Shown piece after piece: positions 34,121 through 42,903 of a DNA stretch of 64,000 nucleotides. The notes below the pieces were generated by a model, which saw only the letters and a list, made by a program, of their open reading frames with translations, was not told where the DNA came from and searched no databases. The stretch is from assembly GCF_024055605.1 (NCBI RefSeq), contig NZ_JAMXLX010000010.1, forward strand, positions 105,974 to 169,973, written 5' to 3'. Source of the DNA: Ciceribacter sichuanensis. GTDB lineage: Bacteria; Pseudomonadota; Alphaproteobacteria; Rhizobiales; Rhizobiaceae. A program made the translations under genes and the position numbers. The number at the start of each line of letters is the position of its first letter. Position 1 is the stretch's first letter.

Positions 34121-35058
34121 GCAGCTTTTCCGTCACCGAACCCTCCGCCCGCCAGAAATGGTTCGCGGGCTCCCTGGTGATCGTCTATGCGGTCATCACC
34201 CTGATGCCGCTCGTGTGGATCATCGCCACCGGGTTCAAATCGCCATCGGATGCCATTGCCTATCCGCCGAAGGTGCTGTTCGAGCCGACACTCGAAGGCT
34301 ATGTGAACCTCTTTACCACCCGCACGCGAGTATCCGAAGCGGACTTGCAGGCGCTGGGCGAGCCGAAGACATGGTATGAACGGCTGGTGCGTAAGGACGG
34401 CCTCGTCATTGCCGGCCCCTCGCGTTTCGGAGAACGTTTCACCAATTCGGTGATCATCGGCTTCGGCTCGACATTCCTTTGCATCGTGCTCGGAACAGGC
34501 GCCGCCTATGCCTTCTCACGCTTCAAGGTGCCGTTGAAGGACGACCTGCTGTTCTTCATCCTTTCCACCCGCATGATGCCGCCGATTGCGGTGGCGATCC
34601 CGATCTTCCTGATGTTCCGGTCGCTCGGCCTGAGCGATACCCATGCCGGCATGATCCTGCTCTATACGGCGGTGAACCTGTCGCTTTCCGTCTGGCTGCT
34701 CAAGGGTTTCATCGACGAGATCCCGATCGAGTATGAGGAGGCGGCGCTGATCGACGGCTACACGCGGTTTCAGGCCTTCTACAAGGTGGTGCTGCCACAG
34801 GCCGTAACCGGCATCGCGTCGACTGCGATCTTCTGCCTGATCTTCGCGTGGAACGAATACGCCTTCGCGGTTCTCCTGACTTCGGGCACGGCGCAGACCG
34901 CACCGCCCTTCATTCCGACCATCATCGGCGTTGCCGGCCAGGACTGGCCAGCGGTTGCCGCCGGGGCCACCCTGTTCCTGGTGCCGGTGGTCGTCTTCAC
35001 CATTGTCTTGCGCAAGCATCTCCTGCGGGGCATCACTTTCGGAGCCGTTCGGAAATGA
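34117..35058 (+). CDS. Sugar ABC permease, MalG/UgpE type
   Basis: A 313-residue permease. The helix VIVYAVITLMPLVWIIATGF lies at the N-terminus and the loop YEEAALIDGYTRFQAFYKVVLPQ at about 205-227. A large periplasmic insert (about residues 60-105) lies between helices 1 and 2. The start overlaps the stop of the upstream permease (ATGA) and the stop overlaps the small membrane protein, so the three are translationally coupled. Confidence 0.92.
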   Translation: MSSFSVTEPSARQKWFAGSLVIVYAVITLMPLVWIIATGFKSPSDAIAYPPKVLFEPTLEGYVNLFTTRTRVSEADLQALGEPKTWYERLVRKDGLVIAGPSRFGERFTNSVIIGFGSTFLCIVLGTGAAYAFSRFKVPLKDDLLFFILSTRMMPPIAVAIPIFLMFRSLGLSDTHAGMILLYTAVNLSLSVWLLKGFIDEIPIEYEEAALIDGYTRFQAFYKVVLPQAVTGIASTAIFCLIFAWNEYAFAVLLTSGTAQTAPPFIPTIIGVAGQDWPAVAAGATLFLVPVVVFTIVLRKHLLRGITFGAVRK

Positions 35059-35243
35059 TCAGATTTTTCAACAGACTTGGCCGCTTCAGGCGCAGTGAGT
35101 GGGAAATGGTCGCCTCGACCCTGATCGCGCTCGGAGTCGTCATGCTGATGCAGCCGTTTGCCCTCTGGATGTTCTCCTATTCCTTTCTCGTCACGCTGAT
35201 CGGCACCGTGCTGTTCATCGTCGTCAGTCATTTTCCGGAGTAA
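35055..35243 (+). CDS. Small 62-residue membrane protein in sugar ABC operon
   Basis: A tiny protein with a basic N-terminus (MIRFFNRLGRFRRSEWE) and two predicted transmembrane helices (about residues 17-37 and 40-58). The ATG overlaps the permease stop as ATGA, and the ATPase starts 3 bp after its stop, so it is clearly translated within the operon. Small membrane proteins of unknown role occur at this position in some rhizobial glycerol-type importers. It may be an accessory or regulatory subunit of the transporter. No motif reveals its function. Confidence 0.8.
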   Translation: MIRFFNRLGRFRRSEWEMVASTLIALGVVMLMQPFALWMFSYSFLVTLIGTVLFIVVSHFPE

Positions 35244-35246
35244 TCC

Positions 35247-36344
35247 ATGGCGCAGATCAGAATTGAGAACGTGCGCAAGGAATTCGGCGCCTTCACCGCG
35301 GTTCAGTCATCGAGCTTCACCATCGAGGACGGTGAGTTCTTCATGCTGCTTGGCCCCTCGGGCTGCGGCAAGACCACGACCCTGCGGATGATGGCGGGAC
35401 TTGAACTGCCGACCTCGGGAGAGATCTTCATCGATGGCGAGGAGGTGGGCATGAAGCCCGCCAGCCAGCGCGACATTGCCTTCGTGTTCCAGATGTTCGC
35501 CCTCTATCCGCATATGAATGTGCGCCGGAACATTTCCTATCCCTTGCTCAGCCAGGGCGTGCCCAAGGCCGAGGTGAAGAGCCGCGTGGAGGAAGTCGCG
35601 CGCATCCTGCGGATCGAAGACATCCTCGACAAGCCGGTCGGTGGTCTCTCCGGCGGTGACCGCCAGCGCGTGGCGCTCGGCCGCGCTATCGTGCGGAGGC
35701 CCAAGGCCTTCTTCATGGATGAGCCGCTCGGCGCGCTCGATGCGGAGTTTCGCGAGCACATGGCGGAGGAACTGCGTGCCCTGCACGATCGCATGGGCGC
35801 CACCACCGTCTATGTCACCCATGATCAGCTGGAAGCCATGCAGATGGGCGACAAGATCGTTGTCATGAACCATGGCGTGGTTGAACAATTCGGCAAGCCG
35901 CAACAGATCTACGACTGGCCGGCGACCAAGTTCGTCGCCAAGTTCATCGGTTCGCCGCCGATGAATTTCCTCGATTTCGAAGGCATGATCGGCATCGGCG
36001 GCGACAGCGTCGAACTCGCTGGGACGAGGATAAAGGTTCCCGTCTCGCGGCAGGGAGCACAGGGTGCGCTGACCCTCGGTGTCCGCCCGGAAAACATCCA
36101 TTTTTCCGACGGGTCTGCCTATCGTGGAAGGGTCGTCGCCACTGAATACCTCGGCACGACACAGATCGTCACGCTTTCAACGCCGAACGGGTCGATCAAG
36201 GCTCGTGTTTCCTCGGCGGAAAAGATCAATCCCGGAGAGACGGTTGGTCTGGATTTTGCCAGCCACACCTTGACCGTCTTTTCGCAGGAGCGCGGCCACG
36301 CACTGCTCTCGGCGGGGAATGAGGGAGTGCTGCATCATGGCTGA
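35247..36344 (+). CDS. Sugar ABC ATPase 1, MalK/UgpC type
   Basis: A 365-residue ATPase. Walker A is GPSGCGKT (36-43), the signature is a variant LSGGDRQR (about 134-141, Asp in place of the usual Gln), and Walker B is FFMDEPLGALD. A C-terminal TOBE domain covers about 240-360. It overlaps the second ATPase gene by 8 bp. Two different ATPases in one operon imply a heterodimer, as in the GlpST-type importers. Confidence 0.92.
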   Translation: MAQIRIENVRKEFGAFTAVQSSSFTIEDGEFFMLLGPSGCGKTTTLRMMAGLELPTSGEIFIDGEEVGMKPASQRDIAFVFQMFALYPHMNVRRNISYPLLSQGVPKAEVKSRVEEVARILRIEDILDKPVGGLSGGDRQRVALGRAIVRRPKAFFMDEPLGALDAEFREHMAEELRALHDRMGATTVYVTHDQLEAMQMGDKIVVMNHGVVEQFGKPQQIYDWPATKFVAKFIGSPPMNFLDFEGMIGIGGDSVELAGTRIKVPVSRQGAQGALTLGVRPENIHFSDGSAYRGRVVATEYLGTTQIVTLSTPNGSIKARVSSAEKINPGETVGLDFASHTLTVFSQERGHALLSAGNEGVLHHG

Positions 36345-37332
36345 AGTCGTCCTTCAGAATGTAACCAAGCGGTTTTCGGATCACGTCGCCCTGGACGATG
36401 TCTCGATGACCGTTCCCGACGGCTCCTTCGTGGTGTTGCTTGGTCCCACCGGGGCAGGCAAGACCACCACGCTTCGAATGATCTCCGGTCTCGACCAGCC
36501 CGATGGCGGCGAGATTTTCATTGGCGGCACGCCGATGAGGGGGCTGACGCCCGCCCAGCGCAACGTCGCCATGGTCTTCCAGCAATACTCGCTCTATCCA
36601 CACCTCACGGTGCGGGAAAATCTCGAATTTCCGCTGAAATCGCCGTTGCTGTCGACGCCGCGCGCCGAGATCGACCGCAAGGTGAAGGCCATCGCCGAGG
36701 TGCTGCAGATCGCGCACAAGCTCGAGAACAAGGCAACGGCGCTTTCCGGCGGCGAGATGCAGCGCGTTTCGATAGGGCGTGCGCTGGTGCGAAGCCCTCA
36801 GATCTATCTCATGGACGAGCCGCTTTCCTCTCTCGACGCAAAGCTTAGGGCTGACTTGCGGATCGAGCTCAAGAGCATTCAGGCCGGGTCCGGTGCGACG
36901 CTGCTCTATGTGACCCATGACCAGATCGAGGCGATGACCATGGCGACCCATGTCGGCGTGTTGCAGCAGGGCCGTCTGGTCCAGTTCGGGTCTCCGCGCG
37001 AGGTTTATGAGAACCCCGTCAGCATCTATGCCGCCGCCCGGCTTGGCCTGCCGCGGATCAATATCCTGCCGGCGGATATCTTTGCCGGCGCCCCGCCGCG
37101 TGCCCGCAATATCGGGCTGCGGCCGGAACATATCCGTCAGGGCAGCGGCGAGGAAAGCCTGGTAACGCGCGTCGAGCATCTGGGCGACCAGACGCGTTTG
37201 CATCTCTCGTTCCGCAACCATCAGATCGTGACCGTCACCGATGCGCATACGGCGTTGCGTAGCGGCGATATCGTGAAAATCGAACCGAACAAACCGCTCT
37301 ACTTCGATGCCGAAGGCATGCGTCTCGCTTAA
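36337..37332 (+). CDS. Sugar ABC ATPase 2, MalK/UgpC type
   Basis: A 331-residue ATPase with Walker A GPTGAGKT (36-43), signature LSGGEMQR and Walker B IYLMDEPLSSLDAKLR. The C-terminal domain is shorter than in ATPase 1. The ATG at 36337 lies within the end of ATPase 1. It is probably the partner half of an ATPase heterodimer for the permeases at 33173 and 34117. Confidence 0.92.
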   Translation: MAEVVLQNVTKRFSDHVALDDVSMTVPDGSFVVLLGPTGAGKTTTLRMISGLDQPDGGEIFIGGTPMRGLTPAQRNVAMVFQQYSLYPHLTVRENLEFPLKSPLLSTPRAEIDRKVKAIAEVLQIAHKLENKATALSGGEMQRVSIGRALVRSPQIYLMDEPLSSLDAKLRADLRIELKSIQAGSGATLLYVTHDQIEAMTMATHVGVLQQGRLVQFGSPREVYENPVSIYAAARLGLPRINILPADIFAGAPPRARNIGLRPEHIRQGSGEESLVTRVEHLGDQTRLHLSFRNHQIVTVTDAHTALRSGDIVKIEPNKPLYFDAEGMRLA

Positions 37333-37342
37333 GGAAACTCCA

Positions 37343-38971
37343 ATGGCACAATTCATCAACCGAAGAGAAGATGTCGTAACCGAGGCCATCGATGGCCTGC
37401 TCGCCACGTCCCGCTCGGCGTTGGCGCGCCTCGACGGCTATCCGCATATCCGGGTGGTCGTTCGCAGCGATTGGGACAAGTCCAAAGTGGCGCTGGTTTC
37501 CGGCGGAGGCTCCGGCCACGAACCCGCGCATGCCGGCTTTGTCGGGAAAGGCATGCTGACGGCGGCCGTCTGCGGTGATGTCTTCGCGTCGCCAAGCGTC
37601 GATGCTGTGCTTGCCGGCATCCTTGCGGTTACTGGACCGGCTGGTTGCCTGCTGATCGTCAAGAACTATACCGGCGACCGCCTGAACTTCGGCCTTGCCG
37701 CCGAACGGGCACGCGCCTTCGGCCTCAACGTCTCGATGGTGATCGTGGATGACGACATTGCTCTTCCCGATCTGCCGCAGGCCCGGGGCGTGGCGGGCAC
37801 CCTCTTCGTGCACAAGGTGGCCGGCGCCTATGCGGAAAATGGCGCGGACCTCGACACGGTGACGGCGGCGGCCAGACGGGTGATCGCCGGAACGAAGAGC
37901 ATCGGCATGTCGCTCGATACCTGTACGGTTCCGGGCTCACCCAAGGAGGACCGCATTCCTCCGGGCCTTGCCGAGCTCGGTCTTGGCATTCATGGCGAGG
38001 CGGGTGTCGAGCAGGTGGATTTCTCCGGCGCGCAATCCGCCATGGCCGCTGTAGCGACCAAGCTTGCGGCGGTGATCGGCGATCGGCCGCATGTGGCGCT
38101 GATCAACAATCTCGGCGGCACTTCGGTGCTGGAGATGTCTGTCCTGGCCCATGAACTGGCGAAGTCCGCGATCGGTGGGAGGATCTCTCACATTGTCGGT
38201 CCCGCATCGATGATGACCTCGCTTGATATGCGCGGCTTTTCCATTTCGCTCTATGCTGCCGAGGCGGCGGATCTCGAAGCCCTGACCCAGCCTGTCGACC
38301 TTAGCGCCTGGCCCGGCCTGACGGTGGTGAGGCCGATCAGCGTCATCGCATTGCCGGATGGTCTTACGCCGATTACTCCATTGCCGTCAGATCACAAGGC
38401 GACGCGCGCTTTCCTCATCGATTGCTGTAATGTCCTCATCGCCGCCGAGCAGGACCTGAATGCCCTCGACGCCAAATCAGGCGATGGCGATACCGGCTCG
38501 ACACTGGCGGGAGCGGCGAGAGCCTTGATCAACGCTCTGGACCGGCTGCCGCTTTCCGATCACACGCAGTTGTTGCGGGCTATCGGGCTTGAACTCAGCC
38601 AGACCATGGGCGGCTCGTCGGGTGTATTGCTGGCGATCTTCTTCACCGCCGCCGGGGATGGCGCTTCGAGCGGTCTTCCCATGCGCGAGGCGTTGAAGGC
38701 CGGGCTCGCCCGAATGCAGGAAATCGGTGGCGCCCGTGTTGGCGACCGCACCATGGTCGATGCGTTGGCGCCGGCTCTGGACGCCTTTGCGGAGAGTATC
38801 GCCGCAGCCGCAAGCGCGGCTCGCGCTGGCGCCGACAAGACGGCGACCCTGCTCAAGGCCAATGCTGGCCGTGCCGCCTATATCAACGCCAGACAACTTG
38901 AAGGGCACGCCGATCCCGGGGCGGAAGCCGTCGCGCGGCTTTTCGAGCATTTGGCGCGAACCGGTCTCTAA
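37343..38971 (+). CDS. Dihydroxyacetone kinase family protein, DhaK-DhaL fusion
   Basis: A 542-residue ATP-dependent ketose kinase. The DhaK part (about 1-330) keeps H59 in GSGHEP, D112 in GDRLNF and the substrate-binding His217 in LGIHGEAG. The DhaL part (about 355-540) has the Mg/ADP motif SGDGDTGST. The fused form uses ATP and not a PTS. Family substrates include dihydroxyacetone, glyceraldehyde and, for several close relatives, erythrulose. AAGGAAAC precedes the ATG at 37343. As the last gene of the sugar ABC operon it probably phosphorylates the imported ketose or its oxidation product. Confidence 0.92.
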   Translation: MAQFINRREDVVTEAIDGLLATSRSALARLDGYPHIRVVVRSDWDKSKVALVSGGGSGHEPAHAGFVGKGMLTAAVCGDVFASPSVDAVLAGILAVTGPAGCLLIVKNYTGDRLNFGLAAERARAFGLNVSMVIVDDDIALPDLPQARGVAGTLFVHKVAGAYAENGADLDTVTAAARRVIAGTKSIGMSLDTCTVPGSPKEDRIPPGLAELGLGIHGEAGVEQVDFSGAQSAMAAVATKLAAVIGDRPHVALINNLGGTSVLEMSVLAHELAKSAIGGRISHIVGPASMMTSLDMRGFSISLYAAEAADLEALTQPVDLSAWPGLTVVRPISVIALPDGLTPITPLPSDHKATRAFLIDCCNVLIAAEQDLNALDAKSGDGDTGSTLAGAARALINALDRLPLSDHTQLLRAIGLELSQTMGGSSGVLLAIFFTAAGDGASSGLPMREALKAGLARMQEIGGARVGDRTMVDALAPALDAFAESIAAAASAARAGADKTATLLKANAGRAAYINARQLEGHADPGAEAVARLFEHLARTGL

Positions 38972-39299
38972 GCCAAGGCAAGGTGACGCCCGCTCGATCC
39001 CTCGCGTTCCTCGTCGCGAAAGGCGAGGGATGGGCTCCTTCCGCCGTGCATTCTGCGAGTCCATGGAACGTCTCCTGCAACGAATGCGGGCCGTCGTCCC
39101 GGTTGTGCATGCCTCGCCGGATCGCAGTCCGCACTGCGTATCCAGGCCGTCTCTCCATAACAACGCGCCTCTTCTCCGGGATGCGGGTGGAATGATGCCG
39201 TGTCGTCACCCGATCAAAAAACATCTGCGACAAAAGATGACTTGAAAAGTGAAGTTTATGATTTAGACGAGTAGGCGTCGCTTACGAACCATTTGTCTG
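38972..39299. other. Intergenic stretch with terminator-like hairpin
   Basis: A hairpin ATCCCTCGC / GCGAGGGAT (38997-39031) with an inner CGCG pairing lies 25 bp after the Dak stop and probably ends that operon; no T-run follows. The remaining about 270 bp contain no convincing gene and should include the promoter of the next transport operon, possibly in the AT-richer part near 39240-39290. Confidence 0.45.
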
Positions 39300-40076
39300 A
39301 TGTCCGTTTTTTATCGTTTGTCCATAACGCTTCTTGCCTTTGCCTGCTGCACCGCGGTCTGGTGGATCGTGACGTCTGCCGGGCTGGTCAATGCCTTTCT
39401 GCTGCCGTCGCCACTGACAGTCTGGCGGGCGCTCGCGGAATTATGGTCGTCAGGAGAGCTTCTGCGGCATACACTCGCCAGCGCCGGTCGCGTTGGTATC
39501 GGCTATGCGCTTGCCGTTTCCATCGCCATTCCGCTTGCGATCCTGTTTTCTATCAGCGGTCCATTCCGGACATTCGTCGAGCCTCTTCTCGAGTTCTTGC
39601 GGCAGATTCCGCCGCTGGCACTGATGCCGCTTCTGATGCTCTGGCTCGGTATCGGCGAGGCACAGAAAATCGGGATCATCATACTCGCCTGCTTCTTTCC
39701 GGTGTTTCTCGGCATGCGCGGCGGGATCGCGCAGGTGGACCGCAAGCTCATAGAGGTTGGCAAGGTCTGCGGCTTAGGGCAATGGGAGATCGTTCATCGC
39801 ATCGTCATGCCGTCTGCTTTGCCGGCTCTGGTCATCGGGTTGCGGATCAGCCTCGGATACAGCTGGCGGGCACTGGTCGGGGCTGAACTCATCGCTTCGT
39901 CGGCCGGTCTTGGATACCTGATCACAGATGCGCAGGATCTTGCGCGCACGGATATCGTCCTTGCCGGCATCCTTGTTATCGGTGTCATCGGCCTTGCAAC
40001 GGACTTCGTGTTGAAACGCCTCTGCTCGCGTCTGGCGCCATGGCTCGCATCCGATCTGGAGATGGCCCGTGCTTGA
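39300..40076 (+). CDS. ABC permease, SsuC/TauC (nitrate/sulfonate/taurine) type
   Basis: A 258-residue permease with six helices. The family loop is VGKVCGLGQWEIVHRIVMPSALPALVIGLR (about 160-189). LRQIPPLALMPLLMLWLGIGE is diagnostic for the SsuC/TauC/NrtB group. It overlaps the ATPase gene by 8 bp. The three-gene importer is followed by an LLM oxidoreductase, which recalls ssuEADCB-type sulfonate use, but the substrate is unproven. Confidence 0.9.
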   Translation: MSVFYRLSITLLAFACCTAVWWIVTSAGLVNAFLLPSPLTVWRALAELWSSGELLRHTLASAGRVGIGYALAVSIAIPLAILFSISGPFRTFVEPLLEFLRQIPPLALMPLLMLWLGIGEAQKIGIIILACFFPVFLGMRGGIAQVDRKLIEVGKVCGLGQWEIVHRIVMPSALPALVIGLRISLGYSWRALVGAELIASSAGLGYLITDAQDLARTDIVLAGILVIGVIGLATDFVLKRLCSRLAPWLASDLEMARA

Positions 40077-40797
40077 GCTTTCCAACATCGGCAAGCACTA
40101 CGATGTCGCCGGACGCAGGGTCTCTGCCCTCTCCGCTATCGACCTGACACTTGAGCGGGGGAGCTTTACCGCCATCGTCGGCCGCAGCGGTTGCGGAAAG
40201 ACGACGTTGCTTCGCATCATGGCAGGTCTCGGTTCGCCGAACACCGGTGAAATCCGGCATGATGGTAAGGCTCCGAGGATCGGCGTCGTCTTTCAGGAAG
40301 CTCGGCTCATGCCGTGGCTCGATGTTTCCGCGAACATCGCCTTGGGCCTCAGAAACCGTCTCGACCGCAGGTCGATCGAGGAAAGGGTCTCGGCCATTCT
40401 GGAGGTGACGGGGCTTGCCGGTTTCCGCCGCGCCATGCCCTCGCAGCTTTCCGGCGGCATGGCACAGCGCGTGGCGCTCGCCCGTGCGCTGGTCATGGAA
40501 CCTGATCTTCTTCTGATGGACGAACCCTTTGCTGCACTCGACGCCTTCACCCGTCGCAGTATGCAGAACGAACTGGTTTCACTGTGGCAGGCGAGAAAAC
40601 CGACGATTGTCTTCGTGACGCATGATGTCGAGGAGGCGGTCATGCTCGGTGAAACGGTCATCGAGCTTTCTGCAGGTCGTATCGTTGGCCGTCAGGCCAT
40701 CGATATCGCCTATCCCCGAGATCCAACAGGGGTGGATGAGGCCCTCTGTCGCCGGGCGATCCTCGCCCGCCTTCTTTCACCGGCTCAACCGGACTGA
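40069..40797 (+). CDS. ABC ATPase, SsuB/TauB type
   Basis: A 242-residue ATPase starting at a GTG inside the permease gene. Walker A is GRSGCGKT (38-45), the signature LSGGMAQR, and Walker B LLLMDEPFAALDAFTR. There is no regulatory C-terminal domain, as usual for this group. Confidence 0.92.
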   Translation: MLELSNIGKHYDVAGRRVSALSAIDLTLERGSFTAIVGRSGCGKTTLLRIMAGLGSPNTGEIRHDGKAPRIGVVFQEARLMPWLDVSANIALGLRNRLDRRSIEERVSAILEVTGLAGFRRAMPSQLSGGMAQRVALARALVMEPDLLLMDEPFAALDAFTRRSMQNELVSLWQARKPTIVFVTHDVEEAVMLGETVIELSAGRIVGRQAIDIAYPRDPTGVDEALCRRAILARLLSPAQPD

Positions 40798-40827
40798 ATT
40801 TCAACCAACCCTATTGAGGAGAAAATC

Positions 40828-41784
40828 GTGAGGCTGTTCCGCAATCTTGTCATCGCCGCCTCGCTGCTGGCCGCGCCGGCGCTCGCCGCCGATCAGCCGT
40901 CGAGCGTTCGCATCACCTATGTCGCTTCGCCCTTCAACGTCCCATCCATCGTGATGCGCGAAAAGGGGTACCTGGACGAGGCTTTCGCCGCCAAGGGCAT
41001 CAAGGTCGAGAGCCCCGAGATCACCTCCGGTGCTCAGCAGACCCAGGCCATTGCTGCCGGTGAAATCGATATCGCCAGCGTTCTTGGCGGCACCTCCGCC
41101 ATTCTCGCCAAGGCGAACGGAGTGGACCTTAAGATCATCGCCGCCTATGCCCGCTCGCCCAAGGCCTACTTCCTGATGACCCGCGCCGACGGCCCCGCAG
41201 CACTCGCCGATCTCAAGGGCAAGAAGATCGCCGGCCCCAAGGGTACGGTGCTGAACCAGCTTCTGGTGGCCGCGCTTGCCAGCCAGGGTCTTTCGCTGAA
41301 GGATGTCGAATACATCAACATGGACCTGCCGACGGCCCGTGCAGCGCTTCTCAGCGGCCAGGTCGATGTCGCGACGCTTGCAGGCGCCAATGCCGTTGCC
41401 GTCGAAAAGGCCGGCGGCAAGCCGTTGACGAGCGGTGAGGGCTTGATCAAGCCGACCACCGTCATCGCTGCCCGCACCGCTTTCCTGAACGAGCATCCCG
41501 ATCTGGTGCGGGCCTATTTCGACGCCCACCACAAGGCGCTCGCCTTCATGAAGGAAAATCCGGAAGAAGCACTCGCCATTGCAGCCAAGGAACAGAAGAT
41601 TTCGGTCGAAGACGCCCGCGCGCAGATGCCGCTTTACGATTTCACGCCGGTGATGACCGACGACGATATCGCCAACCTCACCGCGGACCAGGACTTCATG
41701 ATCGGGGCCGAGATGCTGCAGAAGGACAAGGCCATCAACATCAAGGCTGATCTCGTGGCGCCCTCCGTATTCGAAGTGAAGTAA
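40828..41784 (+). CDS. ABC substrate-binding protein, SsuA/NMT1 type
   Basis: A 318-residue periplasmic protein. It starts at GTG with GAGGAG 9 bp upstream. The signal peptide ends at ALAA near residue 21. The mature part has the SsuA-type features GIKVESPEI, INMDLPTARAALLSGQVD and a helical C-terminus. The group binds alkanesulfonates, taurine, nitrate, aromatic sulfonates or thiamine precursors; the ligand cannot be assigned. Confidence 0.88.
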   Translation: MRLFRNLVIAASLLAAPALAADQPSSVRITYVASPFNVPSIVMREKGYLDEAFAAKGIKVESPEITSGAQQTQAIAAGEIDIASVLGGTSAILAKANGVDLKIIAAYARSPKAYFLMTRADGPAALADLKGKKIAGPKGTVLNQLLVAALASQGLSLKDVEYINMDLPTARAALLSGQVDVATLAGANAVAVEKAGGKPLTSGEGLIKPTTVIAARTAFLNEHPDLVRAYFDAHHKALAFMKENPEEALAIAAKEQKISVEDARAQMPLYDFTPVMTDDDIANLTADQDFMIGAEMLQKDKAINIKADLVAPSVFEVK

Positions 41785-41790
41785 TCAATC

Positions 41791-41812
41791 GGCCGGGGTT
41801 TTCGCCCCGGCC
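41791..41812 (+). terminator. Stem-loop between binding protein and LLM gene
   Basis: A perfect 8-bp stem GGCCGGGG / CCCCGGCC with loop TTTTCG, followed by a pyrimidine-rich tract ending CTTTTG. It lies 7 bp after the binding-protein stop. It may be an attenuator, since the LLM gene follows in the same direction. Confidence 0.65.
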
Positions 41813-41843
41813 TCCTTCCTCTTTTGAAGACCGGCGAACACCG

Positions 41844-42845
41844 ATGAAGCTTTCGATACTCGATCCCGTCCAGATCCCGAAGGACCAGACCTCCTTAGGG
41901 GCATTGCAGAGTTCCATAGCGCTGGCGCAGGCCGCCGAAAGGCTGGGCTTCGAGCGTTACTGGGTGGTGGAGCACCACGGTATCCGGTTCGAGGCTAACC
42001 CGGCGCCGGAGGTCTTCGTCGCAGCGCTTGCCGGCGCGACGAAGACCATTCGCATCGGCGCGGGCGGGGTGCTGCTCAATCATTACAGCCCCTACAAGGC
42101 GGCGGAAGCGATGCGCACGCTGAACGCGCTTTTTCCCGGCCGGATCGATGTGGGAGTCGGCCGCGCCACTGCAGGCGTCAAGGCGGATACGGCGCTGAGG
42201 CGCATCCGTTCCGTTGAAACGCCCGACGATCATGAGGAGCAGGTCGGCGAGTTCGTCGGCTGGCTCGGCAACGACCTGCCCGAAAGCTCGCCGTTCCATG
42301 GTCTCTCGATCATGGCGGACGAGCCCGCCGGGCCCCTGCCATGGATACTTGCCGCGACGGAAGGAAGTGCGGTCCGCGCCGCCCGGCATGGACTGGCTCT
42401 TGCCTGCAGCGCCTTTCACGTTCCGGCCAATGCGCCGGGGGCGATTGCAGCCTATCGCGAGCATTTCAGGCCTTCGTCGTGGAGGGCCGGCATTGCCGAA
42501 CCGCAGGTTCTCATCGCCTTGCGCGTCATTATCGGCGAAACCCAGGAAGAGGCAGAGCGTCTGGCCATGCCCGTGCGCGCCGTCTTCAAGCTCCGCCGCG
42601 AGGAGGGCATCTTTCTCGACACGCTGCCGAGCCCGGAAGAGGCGGAGGTCATTCTCGGAGGGCATCTTCCGGCGGAGGAAACGGACTGGCCCGACTACGT
42701 AATCGGTACGCCCGAACGCGTACGGCAGGTCATCACCCGCATGGCCGCCGAAACGGGCGTCGATGAGTTCATGGTGCAGGATTTTCTCGATCAGCCAGAA
42801 TTGCGACTGAGGAACTACGAGCTTCTTGCGCGAGCGGTTGCCTAG
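41844..42845 (+). CDS. LLM class flavin-dependent oxidoreductase, MsnO8/YhbW-like
   Basis: A 333-residue luciferase-fold protein. RYWVVEHHG near residue 37 and the run AGGVLLNHYSPYKAAEAM near 75-92 are typical of the small single-component-like LLM group, distinct from SsuD and from the NtaA-type enzyme at 16838. It uses reduced FMN; no reductase gene is adjacent. It probably oxidises the compound brought in by the Ssu-type importer, releasing sulfite or another group (inference). Confidence 0.88.
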   Translation: MKLSILDPVQIPKDQTSLGALQSSIALAQAAERLGFERYWVVEHHGIRFEANPAPEVFVAALAGATKTIRIGAGGVLLNHYSPYKAAEAMRTLNALFPGRIDVGVGRATAGVKADTALRRIRSVETPDDHEEQVGEFVGWLGNDLPESSPFHGLSIMADEPAGPLPWILAATEGSAVRAARHGLALACSAFHVPANAPGAIAAYREHFRPSSWRAGIAEPQVLIALRVIIGETQEEAERLAMPVRAVFKLRREEGIFLDTLPSPEEAEVILGGHLPAEETDWPDYVIGTPERVRQVITRMAAETGVDEFMVQDFLDQPELRLRNYELLARAVA

Positions 42846-42903
42846 CCGGGTTTACCGGGCAGTTCACCAAACGACGACACCGGAGCGCACAACGGAAACG
42901 AAG

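Noticed and set aside
39300..42845. Calling the operon ssu or tau
   Set aside because: No SsuD, SsuE or TauD is encoded, and the LLM enzyme is of another branch; the substrate is not supported.
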